Of a stretch of DNA of 6,587 nt, positions 6,115 through 6,587 are shown in pieces. Below the pieces are notes generated by a model. It had not been told where the DNA came from. It saw only the letters and a program-made list of their open reading frames with translations, and made no database searches. Within the stretch, counting starts at the first letter, position 1. Each line of letters starts with the position of its first letter. The DNA is taken from assembly GCA_002255105.1 (NCBI GenBank), contig NJEK01000053.1:1-6587 (forward strand), in the 5' to 3' direction. The position numbers and the translations under genes were made by a program. The DNA is from Candidatus Wolframiiraptor sp. EX4484-121. Lineage in GTDB: Archaea > Thermoproteota > Nitrososphaeria_A > Caldarchaeales > Wolframiiraptoraceae.

Positions 6115-6587
6115 ATGAAGGCCAAGGAATTCATGGTCATCGCGATCCTGATAGCGATCGTCGCGGTCGCCGTTTTCTTCATACTCTATCCCACAGGCCT
6201 GGAGCGCGTCGAGACCACATTAACCAAGTCTCCTGTGAGGTTCGTCCTCACGAGTTCCGCTTTCAAGGGCGGAGAAACAATACCTAAGAAATATACTTGT
6301 GATGGGGTTGACGTATCCCCTCCCCTGAGCTGGAGCGGCTTCCCCGCCGGAACGAAGAGCTTCGTCCTAATAGTCGAGGATCCCGATGCGCCGGGGGGAG
6401 TCTTCACCCACTGGATAGCGTACAATATCTCCTCCGAGATCACAAGCCTCCCAGAGAATGTCGAGAAGGTTGAGAGGCTTGGGAACGGGATTCTTCAGGG
6501 AATGAATAACTTTGGGAGGATAGGCTATAATGGGCCATGCCCTCCGCCCGGATCAAAGCATAGATACTATTTCAGAATCTACGCACT
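6115..6587 (+). CDS. YbhB/YbcL-type PEBP-family protein with N-terminal membrane anchor (3'-partial)
   Basis: The gene starts at ATG 6115 with a good SD, AGGTG (6104-6108), 6 nt upstream, and runs open for 157 codons to the right edge. The product belongs to the phosphatidylethanolamine-binding protein family, labelled Raf kinase inhibitor-like in prokaryotes, whose substrate in archaea is unknown. After a short MKAKEF start, residues 7-24 form one hydrophobic helix, a signal peptide or anchor, so the domain should lie outside the cytoplasm. Domain motifs are CDGVDVSPPLSW (62-73), VEDPDAPGG (87-95), HWIAYNI (99-105), GYNGPCPPPGSKHRYYFRIYA (137-157). The conserved Asp-Pro-Asp-x-Pro and His residues line the anion-binding pocket of the family. 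Two cysteines (62 and 142) could form a disulfide. It follows sufB by 85 nt, and no shared function with Suf is evident. Confidence 0.92.
   Translation, partial: MKAKEFMVIAILIAIVAVAVFFILYPTGLERVETTLTKSPVRFVLTSSAFKGGETIPKKYTCDGVDVSPPLSWSGFPAGTKSFVLIVEDPDAPGGVFTHWIAYNISSEITSLPENVEKVERLGNGILQGMNNFGRIGYNGPCPPPGSKHRYYFRIYA

Noticed and set aside
6065..6115. A 17-codon ATG frame between sufB and the PEBP gene
   Set aside because: It is too short, has no convincing ribosome site, and its end runs into the SD and start of the next gene.

Overview
The window looks like chromosomal DNA from a thermophilic archaeon, probably Thermoproteota-like, Korarchaeota-like or Bathyarchaeota-like; the lineage cannot be fixed from sequence alone. 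The reasons are the archaea-type isoprenoid gene pair (aconitase X plus a UbiD-family decarboxylase), a stand-alone LigD-type 3'-phosphoesterase, a two-gene archaeal Suf operon, heavy AGG/AGA (Arg) and ATA (Ile) codon use, and A/T-rich boxes about 29 nt upstream of two start codons that lack a Shine-Dalgarno (SD) site, as expected for leaderless archaeal transcripts.

Left third (1-2046, minus strand): a likely operon with the UbiD-family decarboxylase first and the aconitase X (phosphomevalonate dehydratase large subunit) second, the latter running off the left edge. These match two consecutive steps of the archaeal modified mevalonate pathway: phosphomevalonate dehydration, then prenyl-FMN-dependent decarboxylation of anhydromevalonate phosphate. 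The gene junction carries two exact tandem duplications, 35 bp inside the aconitase X N-terminus and 32 bp at the UbiD C-terminus. Each shifts a reading frame, and removing one copy restores a perfect family-like frame.

Middle (2047-4390): a 209-bp divergent intergenic region with candidate promoters and inverted repeats, then a plus-strand pair. A ClC-family chloride transporter with two C-terminal CBS domains is followed 2 nt later by the small stand-alone DNA 3'-phosphoesterase.

Right third (4391-6587, plus strand): a candidate suf promoter with a perfect 8-bp inverted repeat (3-nt spacer) sitting between the TATA-like box and the TTG start of sufC. Then come sufC and an overlapping sufB. 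SufB stops about 100 residues short of the usual archaeal length and lacks the C-terminal domain that normally docks SufC. A membrane-anchored YbhB/PEBP-family protein follows and runs off the right edge.

I found no wholly new system. The best leads are the paired frame-breaking duplications, the palindrome at the suf promoter and the C-terminally truncated SufB.
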